From Mycobacterium sp. (lineage in GTDB: Bacteria; Actinomycetota; Actinomycetes; Mycobacteriales; Mycobacteriaceae): a stretch of DNA of 5,784 nt. Below are positions 1-5,352 of this stretch, one piece after another (positions within the stretch are counted from its first letter, which is position 1; each line of letters opens with the position of its first letter). The position numbers were made by a program, and so were the translations under genes. A model generated the notes under the pieces. That model worked only from the letters and a program-made list of their open reading frames with translations. It searched no databases and was not told the origin of the DNA. Location of the stretch: positions 1 to 5,784 of the forward strand of contig JAGQTR010000261.1 in the NCBI GenBank assembly GCA_020438915.1, written 5' to 3'.

Positions 1-53
1 CCACAAACCCGACCAACCGCCAACCACCTGCGCACTCTCATTTACGAAGAGCC
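1..53 (-). mobile_element. End of a second, tandem copy of the same IS (partial)
   Basis: These 53 bases match 1478-1530, the transposase-upstream end of the complete copy, with one mismatch (A at 12, G at 1489). They end in the same inverted-repeat tip, GAAGAGCC. The orientation is the same, so the rest of this copy, including its transposase, should lie to the left of the window. The two copies are head to tail with 5 bp between them (AAAGC, 54-58). Only the leader end is visible, so whether this copy is intact is unknown. Confidence 0.88.
1..53. repeat. 53-bp direct repeat of 1478-1530
   Basis: Positions 1-53 and 1478-1530 are identical except at 12/1489, giving a period of 1477 bp, which is the 1472-bp IS plus the 5-bp spacer. 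The repeat may continue leftward past the window edge. It is explained by two tandem IS copies rather than by an independent repeat family. Confidence 0.9.
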
Positions 54-70
54 AAAGCGGCTCTTCGTAA
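42..70. repeat. Perfect 12-bp palindrome at the IS-IS junction
   Basis: TTACGAAGAGCC (42-53) is followed by AAAGC (54-58) and then by its exact reverse complement, GGCTCTTCGTAA (59-70). It arises because two IS ends face each other. As RNA it would form a strong hairpin with a 5-nt loop on either strand. There is no T-run after it, so I do not call it a terminator. It would also be a hotspot for slippage or cruciform extrusion. Confidence 0.9.
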
Positions 71-80
71 TTCAGAGTGC
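59..80. repeat. Terminal inverted repeat, transposase-3' end of the IS
   Basis: This 22-bp end matches the reverse complement of 1509-1530 at 20 of 22 positions; the mismatches are at the 13th and 15th bases. The transposase stop codon is embedded in it at 72-74. Directly to its left, across 5 bp, lies the end of the neighbouring IS copy. Confidence 0.88.
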
Positions 81-1394
81 ATTGACCAGTGAGTGCAGGG
101 CGCCACTGTGCAGTAGCGAGCGCCAGCGGTAGTGGGCCAGGTTGCGGAACCCCAGGGCGTTGCGGCGCAGGGCTTCCAGGCGGCCGTTGATGGCCTCGGT
201 CGGGCCGTTGGAGGTGTGGTGGTCGAAGAACGCCAGGATGTCGGCGCGGCGGCGGTGCAGGGTGCGGCCCAGCTGAGCGAGTTCTTCGAGGACCGCAGGT
301 ACGCCGCGGCGCAGGGAGTCGATGATTGCGGTCATCATGGTCTTGCCGCGGCGCCGGTCGGGGTGGCCGTAGGCGGCGATGATGCGCTGGTAGATGCTCC
401 ATGTCACCTGGACGGCGAGATGGTTGTCGTCGGCGAACACCGCTTCCAGCCGTGCCCGTTGTCGGCTGGTCAGCAGCGGAAAGCGGGTGCGTAGGGTGCG
501 CCGCACACCGTAGAGCGGGTCGCCGGTACGGCCACGGTGACCACAAGTCAGTTGTTGGATGCGTTGGCGGATCAGATCCAGCTTGGCGCCGGCCAACGCG
601 ACGACATGGAAGGGGTCCATCACCGCAGTGGCCTCGGGCAACTCGTCTGCCGCGGCAGTCTTGTAGCCGCCGAAGCCATCCATGGCGATCACCTCGACCT
701 GCTCGCGAAACGCCGACGGCTGATCGGCCAGCCAGGTCGACAACGCGGCCGCCGAGCGTCCCGCCACCAGGTCGAGCAGCCGCGCAGGCCCGGTGCCGTC
801 GTGGACGGGTGTGAGGTCGATGATCAGCGTGACGAAGCCCTCGGTGCCGCGGCGACGCGGCGCCCAGCGGTGCTCATCGACCCCGATGACCCGCACGCCG
901 TCGAGCCGATCAGGGCCGGCCGCAGCGATCAGACTGGCGACGGTGCGCATGGCGATCGTACTGACCGTATGCCAGGACAGGCCCAGTTCGCCCGCGATGG
1001 CCGAAATGGTGGTGCGGTCGATCATCAACCGCCGCAACACATACCGGGCACAGCGCCGCGTGGTAGATGATCTCGGTGCGGCGAGCGTGCCCAGATCCTG
1101 GTTGAACACCGACCGCCCACACTCGGCGGTGGTGCAGCGGTAGCGGGGTACAGCGACCTGCAGCACCAGCGGGTAACCGGCTACAGGCAGGTCGGTCAAC
1201 GGCCGGGTGACAGTGTCGCGGTAGCGCCCGTCGTGACCGCAATCAGGACAGCGGGGATCGCGCGCCACCGGAGTGCAGAAAATCGTCGTCTGCTTCTCAT
1301 CGACCGCCGCATCGGTGATAGTCACCCCGAGCTCGATGGTGCGCATGATCGTGTCGGCAACAACAGAACGCGGGCAGGCAGTAACCTTCGACAA
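72..1394 (-). CDS. ISL3-family transposase (440 aa)
   Basis: The protein catalyses cut-and-paste type movement of the IS. Its N-terminal zinc ribbon is formed by C49, C52, C87 and C92 (CPDCG ... YRCTTAEC). A helix-turn-helix region follows at about residues 128-150 (ISAIAGELGLSWHTVSTIA). The DDE catalytic domain has candidate acidic residues D173 in VIGVDEH, D260 in MDPFHV and E400 in NGPTEAINGRL. At 440 aa it is full length for the family, with no frameshift or internal stop, so it could be active. The start used is TTG at 1392-1394 because GAGG sits six bases upstream; an in-frame ATG at 1344-1346 (residue 17) has no good ribosome-binding site. The TGA stop (72-74) lies inside the terminal inverted repeat. 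Family assignment is firm; activity is inferred. Confidence 0.93.
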   Translation of the reverse strand: MSKVTACPRSVVADTIMRTIELGVTITDAAVDEKQTTIFCTPVARDPRCPDCGHDGRYRDTVTRPLTDLPVAGYPLVLQVAVPRYRCTTAECGRSVFNQDLGTLAAPRSSTTRRCARYVLRRLMIDRTTISAIAGELGLSWHTVSTIAMRTVASLIAAAGPDRLDGVRVIGVDEHRWAPRRRGTEGFVTLIIDLTPVHDGTGPARLLDLVAGRSAAALSTWLADQPSAFREQVEVIAMDGFGGYKTAAADELPEATAVMDPFHVVALAGAKLDLIRQRIQQLTCGHRGRTGDPLYGVRRTLRTRFPLLTSRQRARLEAVFADDNHLAVQVTWSIYQRIIAAYGHPDRRRGKTMMTAIIDSLRRGVPAVLEELAQLGRTLHRRRADILAFFDHHTSNGPTEAINGRLEALRRNALGFRNLAHYRWRSLLHSGALHSLVNAL

Positions 1395-1400
1395 GGGTCA

Positions 1401-1404
1401 CCTC
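1401..1404 (-). promoter_or_regulatory. Ribosome-binding site that decides the transposase TTG start
   Basis: GAGG on the minus strand is separated by six bases from the TTG at 1394. This spacing favours TTG over the downstream ATG at 1346. A GTG seven bases upstream of the TTG is out of frame. Confidence 0.55.
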
Positions 1405-1420
1405 GGTGTGGTGGTGGGCG

Positions 1421-1426
1421 AGTGTA
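1421..1426 (-). promoter_or_regulatory. Possible -10 element for the transposase
   Basis: On the minus strand this reads TACACT, fitting the mycobacterial TANNNT pattern. It lies in the 136-bp leader between the IS end and the TTG start, about 17 bases upstream of the GAGG site. I see no good -35 box at 16-18 bp spacing. This is a pattern match only. Confidence 0.35.
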
Positions 1427-1508
1427 GGAACCCGAATCGTCACCCACCGAGGACCCGCCTCAGCTCAACGACACGGCCCACAAACCCGGCCAACCGCCAA
1501 CCACCTGC

Positions 1509-1530
1509 GCACTCTCATTTACGAAGAGCC
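1509..1530. repeat. Terminal inverted repeat, transposase-5' end of the IS
   Basis: This is the partner of 59-80. Its outermost base at 1530 marks the junction with permease sequence: permease coding resumes at 1531. It supplies the TGA (1515-1517) that ends the truncated permease frame. Confidence 0.88.
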
Positions 1531-2078
1531 GGCAAACCGGCGATGATGATGCCCAGCAGGCGCACCATCGCGATGCCCTGAATTTTGTTGCTGGCCACGG
1601 CGACGATCAGCAGCAGCGTCACCACCGACGACAGGCCGGTGATCATGCCGATGGGGACGAGCGCCGGCACCAGCCCCGGCCGGAGTATCCCGCTGAACGA
1701 CATCGTGGCCACCACGTAGACCGTGGTGACGACCACGACGGTGGCTGCGCGGTAGGCCAAGAAGCTGGCCAGCGACACCGGGGTGACCCGCAGCGCGGTG
1801 AGGGTGCCGGCGTCGATCTCGTCGAGGACCAGAAACGCGCCCAACCCGCCAACGATGATGATGCTGGTCAACAGCAGCAACGCGGTGATCACCAGGGGGT
1901 AGTAGGGAACCAGGTCGAAGTCGTAGCGGCGGGCCAACGTTCTGGTCACCGGGGGCACCAGAACGACGGCGCCAACCGTCCAGATCACCGGCGCCAGTAC
2001 CAGCATGACCAGCAGTGGATCGCGGTAGGTGCCGCGAATGTCGTTGCGGCCGAATGCGCCCCATGCACGCGGATTCAC
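1515..2078 (-). pseudogene. ABC-2 type permease, 3' end cut off by the IS
   Basis: This is the membrane subunit of an ABC exporter, broken by the insertion sequence. The start is GTG at 2076-2078, overlapping the TGA of the upstream permease by four bases (GTGA), with GGAG four bases ahead. About 182 native residues remain. They include hydrophobic segments near 22-43, 60-84, 107-128 and 136-162, the conserved ABC-2 loop DEIDAGTLTALRVTP at 86-100 and SNKIQGIAMVRLLG at 163-176. The codon for P183 straddles the junction, then the IS end encodes A-L-R-K and a TGA. Related permeases are about 230-250 aa, so some 50-70 C-terminal residues, including the last membrane segment or segments, are missing. 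The lost part should lie beyond the IS array, left of the window. The product is probably non-functional, though a shortened protein could still be made. Confidence 0.88.
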
Positions 2079-2785
2079 AGTACTCCGGACCGTTGGATCA
2101 CGTACCGGCCGAACAGCATCTTCGACAGCCAGTACAGCCCGGTCGCACACAGCAACGGGTACACCACAGCGTAGGTGAGCTGCCACGGTGTGAGGGTTAG
2201 TTGATCGAACGCTGACCCGAACAGCAGCAGCGGCCCCTGGGTCGGGATGAGATACAGCACGGGGCTGGGCCAGACACCGGACAGATGTAGGACCGGCAGC
2301 GCCAGGATCGCCAGCGGTACCGTCGTCGACAGGAACCAGTCGCTGACCGATGAGAACGGCAACGACGAGGCGAATCCGGCCAGCAACATCACCAGCGTGC
2401 CCAGCACGACTCCGGCCACCACCGGCAGCAGAAAGATCCCGGCACCGTGGGTGACGCCTACCACGATCAGGGCGACAACCACTGAAACGGACATGAGCAC
2501 AGCGATTTTCGCCGAGAGATACTCCCAGAACCGCAGCGGGCTACAGATCACCGCGCTCAGGGTTCGTTCCTGTCTTTCGAAGAACACCGAACCGCCGATG
2601 AAGAAGAATCCGATGATCGTGATGTCGCCGACCAGCACGTACGGTTCGACGATCGGACGGATATCTGCCGGCATCGGCAGTAACACCGCCAGCCACAGCA
2701 ACCCGGAGACCACCGCAGCGTGCAGGAAACGTTGCCGCACTTGCGTGGTGGCTTCCCACCGCAACGCGCTCGACCACCTCTTCAC
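2075..2785 (-). CDS. ABC-2 type transporter permease (Rv2687c-like)
   Basis: This integral membrane subunit probably pairs with the downstream permease and the upstream ATPase as an exporter. The 236-aa protein has about six hydrophobic segments (near 23-39, 50-69, 92-111, 115-141, 151-170 and 203-222). Its short cytoplasmic loop ERQERTLSAVICSPL at 70-84 matches the conserved E-x-G-T-L type motif of ABC-2 permeases. The start is GTG at 2783-2785, overlapping the ATPase stop by four bases (GTGA). AGGAG (2792-2796 on the minus strand) lies six bases upstream, so translation is likely coupled. Size and gene order resemble the fluoroquinolone exporter Rv2688c-Rv2687c-Rv2686c of M. tuberculosis as I remember it. 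The substrate cannot be read from sequence. With its partner permease truncated, this subunit may be orphaned. Confidence 0.88.
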   Translation of the reverse strand: MKRWSSALRWEATTQVRQRFLHAAVVSGLLWLAVLLPMPADIRPIVEPYVLVGDITIIGFFFIGGSVFFERQERTLSAVICSPLRFWEYLSAKIAVLMSVSVVVALIVVGVTHGAGIFLLPVVAGVVLGTLVMLLAGFASSLPFSSVSDWFLSTTVPLAILALPVLHLSGVWPSPVLYLIPTQGPLLLFGSAFDQLTLTPWQLTYAVVYPLLCATGLYWLSKMLFGRYVIQRSGVL

Positions 2786-3657
2786 GACAGGCTCCTGCCG
2801 GTGACGTCGACGAACACGTCGTTGAGGGTGGCCTCTCTGGTGTGGATCGTCTCCACGTGATGATCCCGCAGCACTGCATGGAAGTCCCGGTCGTCGGCCA
2901 GGCCGTCCAGAGCGAACTCCGCGGCCGCCAGTGTGCCCTCGGGGGTCCGGTATTGCACCTGTACCAGACGTTGACTACGGGCGATCTTGAGTTCGGCTGG
3001 TGTGTCCAGTGCCGCGATCCGTCCGTCCACGACGAACGCCACCCGGTCACAGAGTTCGTCGGCGGTAGCCATGTCGTGGGTGGTCAGGAAGATGGTCCGC
3101 CCGCGGGCCTTCAGATCCAGGATCATGTCCTTGACGGTGCGTGCGTTCACCGGGTCCATCCCCGAGGTGGGTTCGTCGAGGAACAGCAGCTCGGGTTGGT
3201 TGATCAGCGACCGTGCGAACGTCAGACGCATCTGCATGCCCTTGGAATACCGGCCCACTCGGAGATCCGCCGCTTCGGAAAGGCCGACGGCCTCGAGCAG
3301 CGGCCGGGGATCCAACGTGCGCCCGTCGTACAGCGATGCGAAGAATCTCAGATTCTCGACACCGGTGAGCTTGAGATAGTGATTGGGTAGCTCGAAGGAC
3401 ACCCCGATGCGCTGGTAGTAGTCCGGCCCCCAGTCGACCGGATCCCGGCCCCAGACCAGGGTTTGGCCGCCGTGGCCGCGCAGCAACCCGATCAGCAATT
3501 TTTGGGTGGTGGACTTGCCGGCTCCGCTGGGACCGAGGAAGCCGAAGATCTCACCGCGACCTACGGCGAAGTCCATGCCGCATACCGCGGGCCTTTTGCT
3601 CTGGGGATAGCTGAATGTCAGTTCCCGGACGTCGATCACTTCGTCGGTGGCGTTCAT
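2782..3657 (-). CDS. ABC transporter ATP-binding protein (Rv2688c-like)
   Basis: This cytoplasmic ATPase would power the two ABC-2 permeases downstream. The 291-aa protein has Walker A GPSGAGKS at 42-49, signature YSKGM at 137-141, Walker B LLFLDEP at 157-163, D-loop SGMDP at 165-169 and switch H194. The Q-loop position in VSFELPNHYLKLTG appears to hold E89 rather than Q. The C-terminal 75 or so residues form an extension after the nucleotide-binding core, common in exporter ATPases of the drug-resistance (DrrA-like) type. ATG at 3655-3657 is well fixed: the upstream frame hits TAA before any other start. GAAGGA lies 13 bases upstream, rather far. A 59-bp gap separates it from the crotonase gene. 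A fluoroquinolone-type substrate is suggested only by family resemblance. Confidence 0.93.
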   Translation of the reverse strand: MNATDEVIDVRELTFSYPQSKRPAVCGMDFAVGRGEIFGFLGPSGAGKSTTQKLLIGLLRGHGGQTLVWGRDPVDWGPDYYQRIGVSFELPNHYLKLTGVENLRFFASLYDGRTLDPRPLLEAVGLSEAADLRVGRYSKGMQMRLTFARSLINQPELLFLDEPTSGMDPVNARTVKDMILDLKARGRTIFLTTHDMATADELCDRVAFVVDGRIAALDTPAELKIARSQRLVQVQYRTPEGTLAAAEFALDGLADDRDFHAVLRDHHVETIHTREATLNDVFVDVTGRSLS

Positions 3658-3716
3658 CTGTGCCTGGTCGTCCTTCGGTTACATGCCACGCACACCGGGC
3701 ATCAGCCGCGCGCTCG

Positions 3717-4616
3717 TCAAGGCTCGATCACGTGCGACGGGTCTGGCCGCTTGTCCGGCGGCGCCTGGCTGTAGTCGCCCCATGGGCCGTCGCGGCGTTC
3801 GACGGCGGCTCGAACTCCTTCGTTGGAGGCGGTGTCGATGAACGCCAGTGCCTCGGGCGTGTTGCGCATCAAGCCGTCGAGGATGCCGCCGAGCGTCTGC
3901 GTCGACGCCAGTCCCATGTTCTCGTAGGCCTGATTGACGATCAGTTTCTGCGCCTGCAGCTGGGACAGCGGGATGTTCGACAGCCGGGCCGCGATCTCTG
4001 CGACGCGCGCCTCGAGCTTCTCGAAAGGCACCGACTCGTTGATGAGTTCGACTGCCGCAGCTTCTTTTCCGGTGAGTGGTTCACCGGTGAGGGAGTGCCA
4101 TTTGACTTTCGCCAGCGACAGTCGGTACAGCCACATACCGGTCAAGTAGGCACCCCACATCCGGGCATACGGAGTGCCGATGACCGCATCGTCGCTGGCG
4201 ATGACGAGATCGGCGCACAGCGCATAGTCGCTGGCACCGCCCACGCACCAGCCGTGCACCTGCGCGATGACGGGCTTGGAAGCCTTCCAGATCGCCATGA
4301 ACTTGCCGGTGGGGCCGGTCGCTCGGGCGCTGACCATCGCGAAGTCCTTGCCGGGGTCCCACCGGCCATCGGTGTTCATCGACTGACCCCAGTGCTGGAA
4401 GCCGCCGCCGAAGTCGTAGCCACCGGAGAACGCGCGTCCGGCACCCCGCAGCACGATGACCTTGACGGCCGGGTCGCGTTCGGCCAACCCAATCGCGGCT
4501 TCGATCTCGTCGGGCATCGGGGGAACGATGGTGTTGAGATGCTCGGGCCGGTTCAGCGTGATGGTCGCCACCGATGCATCGACCTTGTATAAGACTGTGG
4601 TGAAGTCTGTCGTCAC
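3717..4616 (-). CDS. echA2: Crotonase/enoyl-CoA hydratase-fold protein, EchA2-like
   Basis: This is a crotonase-superfamily protein, 299 aa, expected to bind acyl-CoA. The fold is shown by VATITLNRPEHLN (16-28), the first oxyanion-hole strand AFSGGYDF (62-69) and the second, HGWCVGGASDYALCADLVIAS (121-141, G127). At the sites aligned with rat hydratase E144 and E164 it has D130 and Y150, so ordinary hydratase chemistry is doubtful. It has a long insert around 70-100 rich in G, D and W. The chosen start is GTG (4614-4616), 10 bases after the lipoprotein stop, because the conserved N-terminus begins there; a longer frame to 4703 would overlap the lipoprotein. Lying near a prolyl-oligopeptidase gene matches Rv0456c (echA2) next to Rv0457c in M. 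tuberculosis, from memory. The fold is certain; the symbol is likely; the reaction is unknown. Confidence 0.88.
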   Translation of the reverse strand: MTTDFTTVLYKVDASVATITLNRPEHLNTIVPPMPDEIEAAIGLAERDPAVKVIVLRGAGRAFSGGYDFGGGFQHWGQSMNTDGRWDPGKDFAMVSARATGPTGKFMAIWKASKPVIAQVHGWCVGGASDYALCADLVIASDDAVIGTPYARMWGAYLTGMWLYRLSLAKVKWHSLTGEPLTGKEAAAVELINESVPFEKLEARVAEIAARLSNIPLSQLQAQKLIVNQAYENMGLASTQTLGGILDGLMRNTPEALAFIDTASNEGVRAAVERRDGPWGDYSQAPPDKRPDPSHVIEP

Positions 4617-4622
4617 CGGCCA

Positions 4623-4628
4623 ATTATT
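4623..4628 (-). promoter_or_regulatory. Possible -10 box for a leaderless crotonase transcript
   Basis: On the minus strand this reads AATAAT, five of six matches to TATAAT, in an AT-rich patch within GC-rich surroundings. If transcription starts at the G of the GTG (4616), this hexamer sits exactly at -12 to -7. The gene lacks a close ribosome-binding site (AGGT is 13 bases upstream), and leaderless GTG mRNAs are common in mycobacteria. There is no -35 match. The patch also contains the lipoprotein's TAA stop, so it may be chance. Confidence 0.3.
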
Positions 4629-5274
4629 ACCTGCGGGGCGGCAGCATTTGGAACCCGTCGACGATTTCCTGCGCGGCACGCTGGTAGCCCGGATTCTGGG
4701 CATCGGCGGTCTGGATCGTCAACGTCGCCAGGTATGTGGTGCGGCCGGTGTCGGCGACGACCGCGTGCATGATGATCGGTCGCTCGGGCGCTGGACCCAT
4801 CGCCGGTGCCATGTACTCTGTTGTCTCCGAAGGAAATCCGCATGTCGTATTGGTTTCGGTCGTGAGATCGAACGCGCCCATCATGGAGACGAGGTTGGAG
4901 CGGTTCTGGTCGAAAACCACGTCGGTGTCCTTAATGCCGCGCGTCGATTCAAGGGTGACGACCGCGTTCGGGGTGAAACCCTCGGTGGCCAGGTTCGGCG
5001 CGACGATGGCATAGCGGATTATTCGACTGTCCATTCGGTCGTTGCGTTTCCATCCTGACGGAACGGGGATGCGTAGCCGCGGCTCGGTTGGGCTCGCCGA
5101 CGGGATGTCGGCCAGCGGTGCCTCGACCGTCGCGCATTCACCGTCCCCACTCACCGACCCTGATCGCGGGCCTGGTGCCATCGTCGCCGTTCCCGTGACG
5201 GCGTGTGAGCACCCCGTCAGCAGCAGCGCGATCGCGACAACGACGGCGAGCCATCTGACAATCATGCGCACCAT
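4627..5274 (-). CDS. Lipoprotein of the LpqN/LpqT type
   Basis: This 215-aa exported lipoprotein would be anchored to the outer face of the cytoplasmic membrane. Its N-terminus has R3 and R7, a hydrophobic core (8-19) and lipobox L-T-G-C ending at C22, the predicted lipid-modified residue. A low-complexity Ser/Gly/Pro linker follows (about 30-65). The globular part starts with RIPVPSGWKRND (68-79) and includes APNLATEGFTPNAVVTL (92-108) and a C-terminal YLATLTIQT strand and helix. This pattern fits the mycobacterial LpqN/LpqT/Mtc28 family (Lpp-LpqN domain), whose biochemical role is poorly defined. C47 and C145 could pair. The start is ATG at 5272-5274; ATG at 5265 (M4) would also leave an intact signal peptide. 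The stop TAA is 10 bases before the crotonase start, so the two may be co-transcribed. Confidence 0.85.
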   Translation of the reverse strand: MVRMIVRWLAVVVAIALLLTGCSHAVTGTATMAPGPRSGSVSGDGECATVEAPLADIPSASPTEPRLRIPVPSGWKRNDRMDSRIIRYAIVAPNLATEGFTPNAVVTLESTRGIKDTDVVFDQNRSNLVSMMGAFDLTTETNTTCGFPSETTEYMAPAMGPAPERPIIMHAVVADTGRTTYLATLTIQTADAQNPGYQRAAQEIVDGFQMLPPRR

Positions 5275-5286
5275 CCGCTTCGCTGC

Positions 5287-5305
5287 GCCGGAACCGCACT
5301 CCGGC
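5287..5305. terminator. Small hairpin between peptidase and lipoprotein genes
   Basis: GCCGGA (5287-5292) and TCCGGC (5300-5305) form a 6-bp GC-rich stem with a 7-nt loop, inside the 78-bp gap after the peptidase stop. No T-run follows on the minus strand. It could be a weak attenuator or a chance GC-rich inverted repeat. It lies only 12 bases before the lipoprotein start. Confidence 0.2.
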
Positions 5306-5352
5306 AGGTCTCTTCTCGACGTTTCTCTGCCCCATTGCAGTCTGAGGCCATG

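Larger units (their letters stand above)
59..1530 (-). mobile_element. Complete ISL3-family insertion sequence (1472 bp)
   Basis: A single transposase gene nearly fills the element, which is bounded by 22-bp terminal inverted repeats at 59-80 and 1509-1530. Both ends begin GGCTCTTCGTAA when read inward and match at 20 of 22 positions. The size and single-gene layout fit the ISL3 family, and the transposase has its zinc ribbon, HTH and DDE parts. The element is inserted in the 3' part of an ABC-2 permease gene, in the same orientation as that gene. ISL3 elements normally make 8-bp target duplications. The 8 bases flanking this copy (51-58 and 1531-1538) do not match, as expected if the left neighbour is another IS copy and the true outer flank lies outside the window. 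I cannot name the exact IS. Confidence 0.9.

Noticed and set aside
42..70. Junction palindrome as a rho-independent terminator
   Set aside because: There is no T-run on either strand, and the palindrome is fully explained by two facing IS ends.
537..1070. Plus-strand open frame of 177 codons opposite the transposase
   Set aside because: It lies wholly antisense to an intact ISL3 transposase and shows only low-complexity shadow composition.
51..1538. GCCAAAGC / GGCAAACC as an 8-bp target-site duplication of the complete IS
   Set aside because: Only 6 of 8 bases match, and the first three bases on the left belong to the neighbouring IS end.
2079..2186. N-terminal extension of the truncated permease
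   Set aside because: It overlaps the upstream permease; the GTGA overlap with GGAG upstream gives a better start at 2078.
3682..3702. ATGCC/GGCAT inverted repeat between crotonase and ATPase genes
   Set aside because: The stem is only 5 bp with a long loop and no T-run, which is expected by chance.
3715..3720. TTGACG as a -35 box for the exporter operon
   Set aside because: It matches -35 well, but no TANNNT hexamer occurs 16-19 bases downstream, and it overlaps the crotonase stop codon.
3615..4592. Long plus-strand open frame of 325 codons opposite the crotonase
   Set aside because: It is antisense to a clearly conserved protein, its composition is Arg/Gly/Asp-rich as in GC-rich shadow frames, and it has no recognisable domain.
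4617..4703. N-terminal extension of the crotonase frame
   Set aside because: It would overlap the lipoprotein gene by 77 bases and the residues are basic and unlike the family; the conserved start is at the GTG at 4616.
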